A stretch of DNA of 64,000 nt. It comes from Streptomyces sp. BK239 (GTDB taxonomy: Bacteria > Actinomycetota > Actinomycetes > Streptomycetales > Streptomycetaceae). The stretch is taken from assembly GCF_004217285.1 (NCBI RefSeq), contig NZ_SHKS01000005.1, positions 124,001-188,000 on the forward strand, read 5' to 3'. Below the pieces are notes generated by a model. It searched no databases, was not told the origin of the DNA, and worked only from the letters and a program-made list of their open reading frames with translations. The position numbers were made by a program, and so were the translations under genes. Numbering within the stretch: position 1 is the first letter of the stretch; each line of letters begins with the position of its first letter. This document shows positions 1 to 9,619 of the stretch, piece by piece.

Positions 1-1
1 C

Positions 2-378
2 GACCCCGCCCTGCGCTTCGAACTGTGCACCGGCGTCAGCGGCGTCCACTACCCCGCCGACAAGGGACGCGAGCTGCACGCCGTCTACCACCTGCGCTCG
101 ATCACCCACAACCGGCTGATCCGCCTCGAAGTCAGCGCCCCCGACAGCGACCCGCACGTGCCCTCCCTGGTCTCCGTCTATCCGACCAACGACTGGCACG
201 AGCGTGAGACCTACGACTTCTTCGGGATCGTCTTCGACGGTCACCCGGCCCTGACGCGGATCATGATGCCGGACGACTGGCAGGGCCACCCGCAGCGCAA
301 GGACTACCCCCTCGGCGGCATCGCCGTCGAGTACAAGGGCGCCCAGATCCCGGCTCCGGACCAGCGGAGGTCCTACTC

Positions 379-382
<4 letters not shown>
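2..382 (+). CDS. nuoC: NADH-quinone oxidoreductase subunit C, 3' part
   Basis: This is the C-terminal 126 residues of the 30-kDa subunit of complex I; the gene starts outside the window. The family signature is clear: YPTNDWHERETYDFFGI followed by a HPALTRIMMPDDW segment and the terminal GHPQRKDYPL. In the complex the subunit joins NuoD at the base of the peripheral arm, next to the quinone site. Its stop codon overlaps the GTG start of nuoD by 4 nt, so the two are probably translationally coupled. The reading frame is intact to the window edge. Confidence 0.95.
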
Positions 383-1697
<1,315 letters not shown>

Positions 1698-1701
<4 letters not shown>

Positions 1702-2573
1702 CCACCACCCCTTCCTCGGAGCGGGGCGTCAGCCTGGGCATGCCCGAACTGCCCGCGCCCGCGTACCCGGACGACGTCCGAGCCCGCCTCGAGCGGGACG
1801 CGCGCGAGATCATCGCCCGCTACCCCGACTCCCGGTCCGCGCTCCTGCCGTTGCTGCACCTGGTGCAGTCGGAGGAGGGACACGTCACGCGCACCGGGAT
1901 GCGGTTCTGCGCGGACGTCCTGGACCTGACCACCGCCGAGGTCACCGCCGTCGCCACCTTCTACACCATGTACCGGCGCCGCCCCAGCGGCGACTACCAG
2001 GTGGGCGTCTGCACCAACACGCTGTGCGCGGTGATGGGCGGCGACGCGATCTTCGAGGCGCTCCAGGAGCACCTGGGACTCGCCAACGGCGGGACCACCG
2101 ACGACGGCAAGGTCACCCTGGAGCACATCGAGTGCAACGCGGCCTGCGACTTCGCGCCGGTCGTGATGGTCAACTGGGAGTTCTTCGACAACCAGACCGT
2201 ACAGAGCGCGAAGCGCCTGGTGGACGACCTGCGGGCGGGACGCCCCGCGTCGCCCACGCGCGGGGCGCCGCTGTGCACCTTCAAGGAGACCGCCCGGATC
2301 CTGGCGGGCTTCCCGGACGAGCGCGACGGCGCCGTCGAGGCGAGCGGCAGCGCGGGGCCGGCGTCACTGGTGGGCCTTCGCCTGGCAAGGGGAGAGGCCG
2401 CACCCGCGCGCGTGGTCCATCCACGGGACGGCAAGCCGCACGCCGAGCAGCAGGACAGGCCCGTCCACGAACCGTCGCCTAACGAGCACCTCAGTTCACA
2501 TGACGCGCCGCAGGACACATCGGCCTCCGACCCGGCTCACCCGGCAGGGCCTACCGCCGAGGAGGGGGAGTGA
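1698..2573 (+). CDS. nuoE: NADH-quinone oxidoreductase subunit E
   Basis: This 291-residue protein is the 24-kDa [2Fe-2S] (N1a) subunit of the NADH dehydrogenase module. The ligand cysteines are visible as CTNTLC (C-x4-C) and CNAAC (C-x3-C), inside a thioredoxin-like fold after an N-terminal helical part. The GTG at 1698 overlaps the nuoD stop (GTGA); the open frame runs further upstream, but that part lies inside nuoD. About 90 residues after the conserved core form a hydrophilic, low-complexity tail, so it is longer than the roughly 160-residue enterobacterial NuoE. It is followed by nuoF with a 1-nt overlap. Confidence 0.95.
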
Positions 2574-3919
2574 TGACCTTGGTATCCGAGCTGAAAGACA
2601 CCGGCCCCGAGAAGCTGCTCGCACCCGTGCTGTCGGCCTTCTGGGACGAGGACCGGTCCTGGACTCTGGACGTCTACCGGAGGCACGAGGGGTACGAGGG
2701 GCTCCGCAAGGCGCTCGCCATGTCGCCGGACGACCTGATCGCGTACGTCAAGGACTCCGGTCTGCGCGGCCGCGGTGGCGCTGGATTCCCCACGGGAATG
2801 AAATGGCAGTTCATTCCCCAAGGGGATGGAAAACCGCACTATCTAGTTGTCAACGCCGACGAATCGGAGCCCGGGACCTGCAAGGACATCCCGCTCCTCT
2901 TCGCGAACCCGCACAGCCTCATCGAGGGCATCGTCATCGCGTGTTACGCCATCAGGTCGTCTCATGCCTTCATCTATCTGCGTGGTGAAGTCGTCCCCGT
3001 TCTGCGGCGGTTGCACGAGGCCGTGCGCGAGGCCTACGCGGCGGGCTACCTCGGCGAGAACATCCTGGGCAGCGGACTCGACCTCCAACTCACCGTGCAC
3101 GCCGGCGCCGGCGCGTACATCTGCGGTGAGGAGACCGCGCTGCTCGACTCGCTCGAAGGCCGCCGTGGTCAACCGCGGCTGCGCCCTCCCTTCCCTGCTG
3201 TGGCAGGTCTCTACGCCTGCCCGACTGTGGTGAACAACGTCGAGTCCATCGCTTCGGTTCCCGCGATTCTGAACAACGGGAAAGAATGGTTCAGGTCGAT
3301 GGGAAGCGAGAAGTCCCCGGGCTTCACGCTGTACTCGCTCAGCGGCCATGTCGCCAGCCCCGGCCAGTACGAGGCCCCTCTCGGCATCACCCTCCGTCAG
3401 CTCCTGGAGATGAGCGGCGGTATGCGACCGGGCCATCGCCTGAAGTTCTGGACCCCGGGCGGCTCCTCGACCCCGATGTTCACCGACGAGCACCTCGACG
3501 TCCCTCTTGACTACGAAGGAGTGGGCGCCGCGGGTTCCATGCTCGGCACGAAAGCACTCCAGTGCTTCGACGAGACGACCTGCGTCGTGCGGGCCGTCAC
3601 CCGCTGGACCGAGTTCTACGCCCACGAGTCCTGCGGCAAGTGCACGCCCTGCCGCGAAGGCACCTACTGGCTCGTGCAGTTGCTGCGGGACATCGAGGCC
3701 GGCAAGGGAGCGATGTCCGACCTCGACAAGCTCAACGACATCGCCGACAACATCAACGGCAAGTCCTTCTGCGCCCTCGGCGACGGCGCCGCCTCGCCGA
3801 TCTTCTCCTCGCTCAAGTACTTCCGCGAGGAGTACGAGCAGCACATCACGGGCCGCGGCTGCCCCTTCGACCCGGCCAAGTCGACGGCCTGGGCCGACCG
3901 CACGGAGGTGAACGCATGA
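2573..3919 (+). CDS. nuoF: NADH-quinone oxidoreductase subunit F
   Basis: This 448-residue protein is the 51-kDa NADH-oxidising subunit, binding FMN and cluster N3. Visible motifs are the glycine-rich GLRGRGGAGFPTGMKW (NADH/FMN), NADESEPGTCKDIP (FMN) and SCGKCTPCREG with a later SFCALGDGAA cysteine, which supply the four N3 ligands. I chose the ATG at 2573, about 7 nt after GGAGG; a GTG at 2570 would add one residue. Its neighbours E and G complete the electron-input module, which is missing from the second nuo set at the other end of the window. Confidence 0.97.
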   Translation: MTLVSELKDTGPEKLLAPVLSAFWDEDRSWTLDVYRRHEGYEGLRKALAMSPDDLIAYVKDSGLRGRGGAGFPTGMKWQFIPQGDGKPHYLVVNADESEPGTCKDIPLLFANPHSLIEGIVIACYAIRSSHAFIYLRGEVVPVLRRLHEAVREAYAAGYLGENILGSGLDLQLTVHAGAGAYICGEETALLDSLEGRRGQPRLRPPFPAVAGLYACPTVVNNVESIASVPAILNNGKEWFRSMGSEKSPGFTLYSLSGHVASPGQYEAPLGITLRQLLEMSGGMRPGHRLKFWTPGGSSTPMFTDEHLDVPLDYEGVGAAGSMLGTKALQCFDETTCVVRAVTRWTEFYAHESCGKCTPCREGTYWLVQLLRDIEAGKGAMSDLDKLNDIADNINGKSFCALGDGAASPIFSSLKYFREEYEQHITGRGCPFDPAKSTAWADRTEVNA

Positions 3920-6420
3920 CCGTGACCACCAACGCCCCCACCGGCGGGGGCGAGGCGGCCGTCCCGCCGGAAGACCTGGTGACGCTGACCATCGACGGCG
4001 CCGAGATCAGCGTGCCCAAGGGCACCCTGGTCATCCGGGCCGCCGAGCAGCTCGGCATCGAGATCCCGCGCTTTTGCGACCACCCCCTCCTCGACCCGGC
4101 CGGCGCCTGCCGCCAGTGCATCGTCGAGGTGGAGGGCCAGCGCAAGCCCATGGCCTCCTGCACCATCACCTGCACGGACGGGATGGTGGTGAAGACCCAC
4201 CTCACCTCGCCCGCGGCCGAGAAGGCCCAGCACGGTGTGATGGAACTGCTCCTCATCAACCACCCGCTGGACTGCCCGGTCTGCGACAAGGGCGGCGAGT
4301 GCCCCCTGCAGAACCAGGCCATGTCCCACGGCCAGGCCGAGTCCCGGTTCGAGGGCCGCAAGCGGACGTACGAGAAGCCCGTCCCCATCTCCACACAGGT
4401 GCTGCTCGACCGTGAGCGGTGCGTGCTGTGCGCCCGCTGCACCCGCTTCTCCAACCAGGTCGCGGGCGACCCCATGATCGAGCTGGTCGAACGGGGCGCG
4501 CTCCAGCAGGTCGGCACCGGAGAGGGCGACCCCTTCGAGTCGTACTTCTCCGGCAACACCATCCAGATCTGCCCGGTCGGCGCGCTGACCTCGGCGGCGT
4601 ACCGCTTCCGCTCCCGGCCCTTCGACCTCGTCTCCTCGCCCTCCGTGTGCGAGCACTGCTCCGGCGGCTGCGCCACGCGCACCGACCACCGGCGCGGCAA
4701 GGTCATGCGGCGCCTCGCCGCGAACGACCCCGAGGTCAACGAGGAGTGGATCTGCGACAAGGGGCGCTTCGCGTTCCGGTACGCGCAGCAGCGTGACCGG
4801 CTCGACACGCCGCTCGTGCGGGACGCCGAGGGCGTCCTGACGCCGGCGTCCTGGCCGGAGGCCCTGCAGATCGCGGCGCAGGGCCTGCTCGCCTCCCGCG
4901 GCCGGACCGGCGTCCTGACCGGCGGGCGTCTGACCATCGAGGACGCGTACGCGTACAGCAAGTTCGCGCGCGTGGCGCTCGACACCAACGACATCGACTT
5001 CCGCGCGCGTGTGCACAGCACCGAGGAAGCGGACTTCCTGGCCGCGCGGGTGGCCGGGCACGGCCGCGACCTCGACGGCACGGGCGTCACGTACACCGCG
5101 CTGGAGAAGGCGTCAGCCGTCCTCCTCGTCGGTTTCGAGTCGGAGGAGGAGGCCCCCGGCGTCTTCCTGCGGCTGCGCAAGGCCTGGCGCAAGCACGGGC
5201 AGAAGGTGTTCTCCCTGGCCACGCACGCCACGCGCGGTCTGGAGAAGGCGGGAGGCACGCTGCTGCCCGCCGCTCCCGGCACCGAGACCGAGTGGCTGGA
5301 CGCGCTGTCCGGCGGCGTCGGCCTGGAGGCCGACGGCAGCAGGGCCGCCGAAGCGCTGCGCGCCGAGGGCGCGGTGATCGTCGTGGGCGAACGGCTGGCC
5401 GCCGTGGCCGGCGGTCTCACCGCCGCCGCGCGGGCCGCGAACGCGACCGGGGCCGCCCTGGTGTGGATCCCGCGCCGGGCAGGAGAACGGGGCGCCGTCG
5501 AGGCCGGCGCGCTGCCCTCGCTGCTGCCGGGAGGGCGTCCGGCCACCGACCCGCGCGCGCGGCAGGAGGTCGCAGCCGCCTGGGGCGTCGCGGAACTCCC
5601 GCACCGCTACGGGCGGGACACCGGGCAGATTATCGAGGCCGCCGCCGGCGGTGAGCTGCAGGCGCTGCTCGTCGCCGGTGTGGAGGTCGCCGACCTGCCG
5701 GATCCGGCACGCGCGCGTGAGGCGCTCGCCGAGGTCGGCTTCGTGGTGTCTTTGGAGCTGCGGCCCGGGGAGGTCACCGAGCACGCCGACGTCGTCCTGC
5801 CGGTGGCCGCGGTCGCCGAGAAGGCGGGCGCCTTCCTCAACTGGGAGGGCCGGGTGCGCTTCTTCGAGGCCGCGCTCAAGCCCGACCAGATGACCCGGCG
5901 CCTCGCGCCGGCCGACGCGCGCGTGCTGCAGATGCTCGCCGACGCCATGGACGTCCACCTCGGCCTGCCGGACCTGCGCACCGCACGCGCGGAACTGGAC
6001 CGGCTCGGCGCCTGGGACGGACCGCGGGCCACCGAACCCCTCGACACCGCGGGCGTCCTGCCGCGGCCCGCCGCCGGCGAGGCCGTGCTCGCGGGTCACC
6101 GTCTGCTGCTCGACCGGGGCGTCCTCCAGCAGGGCGACGAGGCGCTCGCCGGGACACGGCACGCCGCACACGCCCGCGTGTCGCCCGCGACGGCCGCCGA
6201 GGCCGGCGTCAAGGACGGTGACGCGCTCGCGGTGACCGGACCGGCCGGGACCGTGGAACTGCCGCTGGAGATCACCGAGATGCCCGACCGGGTGGTGTGG
6301 CTCCCCCTGAACTCCGTGGGCGGGGGCGTCGCCTCCGACACCGGGGCGCGGCCCGGCTCCCTCGTCCGTATCGGCCCGGCGACGCTCACCGCCGACGCCC
6401 CCGAGGAGGTGGAGGCATGA
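3916..6420 (+). CDS. nuoG: NADH-quinone oxidoreductase subunit G
   Basis: This 834-residue protein is the 75-kDa subunit carrying the iron-sulfur wire. In order it has an N-terminal ferredoxin domain with N1b cysteines (GACRQC and the preceding CDHPL), the HxxxC-type N5 site (HPLDCPVCDKGGEC), the N4 cysteines (CVLCARC and a later CPVGAL), then CEHCSGGC with a downstream WICDKGRF. That last set is the extra N7 [4Fe-4S] site found only in some bacteria. The rest is a molybdopterin-oxidoreductase-like domain. The ATG at 3916 overlaps the nuoF stop; upstream open frame belongs to nuoF sequence. Confidence 0.96.
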   Translation: MTVTTNAPTGGGEAAVPPEDLVTLTIDGAEISVPKGTLVIRAAEQLGIEIPRFCDHPLLDPAGACRQCIVEVEGQRKPMASCTITCTDGMVVKTHLTSPAAEKAQHGVMELLLINHPLDCPVCDKGGECPLQNQAMSHGQAESRFEGRKRTYEKPVPISTQVLLDRERCVLCARCTRFSNQVAGDPMIELVERGALQQVGTGEGDPFESYFSGNTIQICPVGALTSAAYRFRSRPFDLVSSPSVCEHCSGGCATRTDHRRGKVMRRLAANDPEVNEEWICDKGRFAFRYAQQRDRLDTPLVRDAEGVLTPASWPEALQIAAQGLLASRGRTGVLTGGRLTIEDAYAYSKFARVALDTNDIDFRARVHSTEEADFLAARVAGHGRDLDGTGVTYTALEKASAVLLVGFESEEEAPGVFLRLRKAWRKHGQKVFSLATHATRGLEKAGGTLLPAAPGTETEWLDALSGGVGLEADGSRAAEALRAEGAVIVVGERLAAVAGGLTAAARAANATGAALVWIPRRAGERGAVEAGALPSLLPGGRPATDPRARQEVAAAWGVAELPHRYGRDTGQIIEAAAGGELQALLVAGVEVADLPDPARAREALAEVGFVVSLELRPGEVTEHADVVLPVAAVAEKAGAFLNWEGRVRFFEAALKPDQMTRRLAPADARVLQMLADAMDVHLGLPDLRTARAELDRLGAWDGPRATEPLDTAGVLPRPAAGEAVLAGHRLLLDRGVLQQGDEALAGTRHAAHARVSPATAAEAGVKDGDALAVTGPAGTVELPLEITEMPDRVVWLPLNSVGGGVASDTGARPGSLVRIGPATLTADAPEEVEA

Positions 6421-7778
6421 ACATGTACCTCGCCGCTGAAGACCTCTCCATGTTCGGCCGCGACCCGTGGTGGCTGGTCGTCGTCAAGGCGGTCTTCTGC
6501 TTCGCCTTCCTGATGGTGACCGTGTTGTTCTCCATCGTCTGGGAGCGCAAGGTCGTCGCCTGGATGCAGCTGCGCGTAGGCCCCAACCGGCACGGCCCCT
6601 GGGGCATGCTCCAGTCGCTCGCCGACGGCATCAAGCTGATGCTGAAGGAAGACGTCATCGTCAAACGCGCCGACAAGGTGGTGTACGTCCTCGCACCGAT
6701 CGTCGCGGCCGTCCCCGCCTTCATGGCGATCGCGGTGATCCCCTTCGGCCCGGCCGGCAACGAGATCTCGATCTTCGGCCAGCGCACCACGATGCAGCTC
6801 ACCGACCTGCCGATCGCGATGCTCTACATCCTCGCGGTCGCCTCGGTCGGCATCTACGGCATCGTCCTGGCGGGCTGGAGTTCCGGGTCCACCTATCCGC
6901 TGCTCGGCGGTCTGCGCTCCTGCGCGCAGATGATCTCCTACGAGATCGCGATGGGCGCCGCGTTCGCCTCCGTATTCCTGTACTCCGGTTCGATGTCGAC
7001 GTCGACGATCGTCGAACAGCAGCAGGACCGCTGGTACGTCATCCTGCTGCCGGTCTCCTTCATCCTCTACATCGTCACGATGGTCGGGGAGACCAACCGC
7101 GCCCCCTTCGACATGCCGGAGTCCGAAGGCGACCTGGTCGGCGGCTTCAACACCGAGTACTCGTCGATCAAGTTCGCGATGTTCATGCTCGCCGAGTACG
7201 TGAACATGGTGACGGTCTCGGCCGTTTCGGTGACGCTCTTCCTCGGCGGCTGGCGGGCCCCGTGGCCGATCAGCGGCTTCTGGGAGGGCGCGAACCACGG
7301 CTGGTGGCCGATGCTCTGGTTCACCGTCAAGGTGCAGCTGCTGCTGTTCTTCTTCATCTGGCTGCGCGGCACGCTCCCGCGCGTGCGCTACGACCAGCTG
7401 ATGAAGCTCGGCTGGAAGGTCCTCATCCCGGTCTCGGTGACCTGGCTGATGCTCGTCGCGACCGTGCGGACCCTGCGCAACGAGAACTACGACTTCGCCG
7501 ACATCGCCCTCTACGTCGGCGGCGCGGTCCTGCTCCTGCTGCTGCTCTCCTTCGTCGCGGACATGTACCGCGACCGCGGCAAGCAGGCCGAGACCCCCGT
7601 CGAGCCCGCCGCGTTCGACCCGATGGCGGGCGGATTCCCCGTGCCGCCGCTGCCCGGGCAGGAGCTGCCGCCGGTCCCGAGGCGCCGCCCGCGCCGGGAG
7701 CGGGAGCTGATTGTCAGTGGTGGGCCCGATACTCAGAGTGACGGATCTCTGGATGGAAAGGAGGCGTCCGATGGCTGA
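6417..7778 (+). CDS. nuoH: NADH-quinone oxidoreductase subunit H
   Basis: This 453-residue integral membrane protein is the ND1-like subunit that connects the peripheral arm to the proton-pumping arm and forms part of the quinone cavity. It has about eight hydrophobic segments. Family motifs are RVGPNRHGPWG, LMLKEDVIVKRADK and ETNRAPFDMPESEGDLVGG. About 60 hydrophilic, proline-rich residues follow the last membrane span, an actinobacterial-style tail. The ATG at 6417 overlaps the nuoG stop. The second-set homologue at 62409 is about 130 residues shorter. Confidence 0.96.
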   Translation: MNMYLAAEDLSMFGRDPWWLVVVKAVFCFAFLMVTVLFSIVWERKVVAWMQLRVGPNRHGPWGMLQSLADGIKLMLKEDVIVKRADKVVYVLAPIVAAVPAFMAIAVIPFGPAGNEISIFGQRTTMQLTDLPIAMLYILAVASVGIYGIVLAGWSSGSTYPLLGGLRSCAQMISYEIAMGAAFASVFLYSGSMSTSTIVEQQQDRWYVILLPVSFILYIVTMVGETNRAPFDMPESEGDLVGGFNTEYSSIKFAMFMLAEYVNMVTVSAVSVTLFLGGWRAPWPISGFWEGANHGWWPMLWFTVKVQLLLFFFIWLRGTLPRVRYDQLMKLGWKVLIPVSVTWLMLVATVRTLRNENYDFADIALYVGGAVLLLLLLSFVADMYRDRGKQAETPVEPAAFDPMAGGFPVPPLPGQELPPVPRRRPRRERELIVSGGPDTQSDGSLDGKEASDG

Positions 7779-8421
7779 GGAGCCCAAGGAGGCCGGGCAC
7801 ACGTCGCCCGGTTTCCAGAACCCCGTCGCCGGCTTCGGCGTGACCTTCAAGGCCATGTTCAAGAAGCGGCTGACCGAGCAGTACCCGGAGCAGAAGAAGA
7901 CCACGGCTCCGCGCTTCCACGGACGGCACCAGCTCAACCGCCATCCGGACGGCCTGGAGAAGTGCGTCGGCTGCGAGCTGTGTGCCTGGGCCTGCCCCGC
8001 CGACGCGATCTACGTCGAGGGCGCGGACAACACCGAGGAGGAGCGCTACTCGCCGGGCGAGCGGTACGGCCGCGTCTACCAGATCAACTACGCCCGCTGC
8101 ATTCTGTGCGGCCTGTGCATCGAGGCGTGCCCCACGCGCGCGTTGACGATGACCAACGAGTTCGAGCTCGCCGACTCCAGCCGGGCCAACCTGATCTACA
8201 CCAAGGAGCAGCTGCTCGCCGGCCTCGACGACGGCATGGTCGACACGCCGCACGCGATCTACCCCGGGACGGACGAGCAGGACTACTACCGGGGACTGGT
8301 CACGGAGGCCGCGCCCGGCACCGAGCGGCAGGTACCCGTCTCCAAGGGCGAGGTCCCGCAGGAGGCCGAGTCCACCTTCGGTGAGGACGAGCCCGCCTCG
8401 CAGGAGGTGATCGGCCGATGA
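7771..8421 (+). CDS. nuoI: NADH-quinone oxidoreductase subunit I
   Basis: This 216-residue protein is the 23-kDa subunit holding clusters N6a and N6b, which pass electrons to N2. Two ferredoxin motifs are clear: CVGCELCAWACP and CILCGLCIEACP. The ATG at 7771 has a strong GGAAAGGAGG ribosome binding site lying inside the end of nuoH. The N-terminal motif LTEQYPEQK is also seen, as VTEQYPDTQ, in the second-set paralogue. The acidic C-terminal tail is variable in the family. nuoJ overlaps its stop by 4 nt. Confidence 0.96.
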   Translation: MAEEPKEAGHTSPGFQNPVAGFGVTFKAMFKKRLTEQYPEQKKTTAPRFHGRHQLNRHPDGLEKCVGCELCAWACPADAIYVEGADNTEEERYSPGERYGRVYQINYARCILCGLCIEACPTRALTMTNEFELADSSRANLIYTKEQLLAGLDDGMVDTPHAIYPGTDEQDYYRGLVTEAAPGTERQVPVSKGEVPQEAESTFGEDEPASQEVIGR

Positions 8422-9308
8422 GCGCCCAGTTCGCCGCGCACTCCGTGGGCCGGCTCGCCGCCGACTCGGCCCCGCAGCTCGCCGCCTACTCCACCTCCAC
8501 CGGTGAGGCGTTCCAGTTCTGGGTGCTCGGCACCGTCGCGGTGATCGGCGCCCTGTGCACCGTCTTCATGAAGAGGGCCGTGCACAGCGCGCTCTGCCTC
8601 GCCGGCACCATGATCATCCTGGCGGTGTTCTACCTCGCCAACGGCGCCTACTTCCTGGGCATCGTGCAGATCGTGGTCTACACCGGCGCGATCATGATGC
8701 TGTTCCTGTTCGTGGTGATGCTCGTCGGTGTCACCGCGGCGGACTCCCTCAAGGAGACCATCAAGGGCCAGCGCTGGCTGGCCCTCCTGTGCGGCGTCGG
8801 TTTCGGAGTCCTCCTCTTCGCGGGCATCGGCAACGCCGCCCTGACGGAGTTCGACGGTCTCGCCGACGCCAACGCGGGCGGCAACGTGGAGGGCCTCGCC
8901 GCCCTCATCTTCACCAAGTACGTCTTCGCCTTCGAGATCACCGGCGCCCTGCTCATCACGGCCGCCGTCGGCGCGATGGTGCTCACCCACCGCGAGCGCA
9001 CCGAGCGGCCCCCCACCCAGCGCGAGCTGGCCGAGAAGCGCGTACGCGAGGGCAAGCACGTCCCGCCCCTGCCGGCCCCCGGCGTGTACGCGCGGCACAA
9101 CGCCGTCGACATCGCCGGGCTGCTGCCCGACGGCACCCCGTCGGAGCTCACCGTCAGCAAGACGCTGCGCGAGCGCGGTCAGATGCGTGATGTGTCCACC
9201 GAGGCGCTCAACGACCTCAAGGCGCTGGAGCAGCGTGCCGAGGACCGCCTGGAGCGGGCCGCGGTCGAGCCGCCGACCTTCAAGCGGACCGAGGAGGCGT
9301 CGAAGTGA
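8418..9308 (+). CDS. nuoJ: NADH-quinone oxidoreductase subunit J
   Basis: This 296-residue membrane subunit (ND6-like) belongs to the proton-translocating arm. It has five hydrophobic segments in the first 190 residues, including FLGIVQIVVYTGAIMMLFLF, where the ND6 pi-bulge helix lies. A charged C-terminal region of about 100 residues follows, longer than in enterobacteria. The ATG at 8418 overlaps the nuoI stop and the stop overlaps nuoK, consistent with one polycistronic message. Confidence 0.95.
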   Translation: MSAQFAAHSVGRLAADSAPQLAAYSTSTGEAFQFWVLGTVAVIGALCTVFMKRAVHSALCLAGTMIILAVFYLANGAYFLGIVQIVVYTGAIMMLFLFVVMLVGVTAADSLKETIKGQRWLALLCGVGFGVLLFAGIGNAALTEFDGLADANAGGNVEGLAALIFTKYVFAFEITGALLITAAVGAMVLTHRERTERPPTQRELAEKRVREGKHVPPLPAPGVYARHNAVDIAGLLPDGTPSELTVSKTLRERGQMRDVSTEALNDLKALEQRAEDRLERAAVEPPTFKRTEEASK

Positions 9309-9604
9309 ACCCGGTCAACTATGTCTACCTCGCCGCCCTGTTGTTCACGATCGGTGCGACGGGCGTACTGATCCGGCGCAACGCGATCGTCGTGTTCATG
9401 TGCGTCGAGCTGATGCTCAACGCCTGCAACCTCACGCTCGTCGCCTTCTCCCGGATGCACGGCAATCTCGACGGCCAGATCATCGCCTTCTTCACGATGG
9501 TCGTCGCCGCCGCGGAGGTCGTGGTCGGACTCGCGATCATCGTGTCGCTGTTCCGTTCCCGCCACTCGGCCTCGGTCGACGACGCCAGCCTGATGAAGCT
9601 GTAA
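9305..9604 (+). CDS. nuoK: NADH-quinone oxidoreductase subunit K
   Basis: This 99-residue, three-helix membrane subunit (ND4L-like) belongs to the pump arm. It contains the conserved glutamates of the family in MCVELMLNACNL and in AAAEVVVGLAII, which form part of the proton path. The length is typical. It has a GTG start with a 4-nt overlap with nuoJ. Confidence 0.96.
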   Translation: MNPVNYVYLAALLFTIGATGVLIRRNAIVVFMCVELMLNACNLTLVAFSRMHGNLDGQIIAFFTMVVAAAEVVVGLAIIVSLFRSRHSASVDDASLMKL

Positions 9605-9619
9605 GGGGTCGGAAGAATC

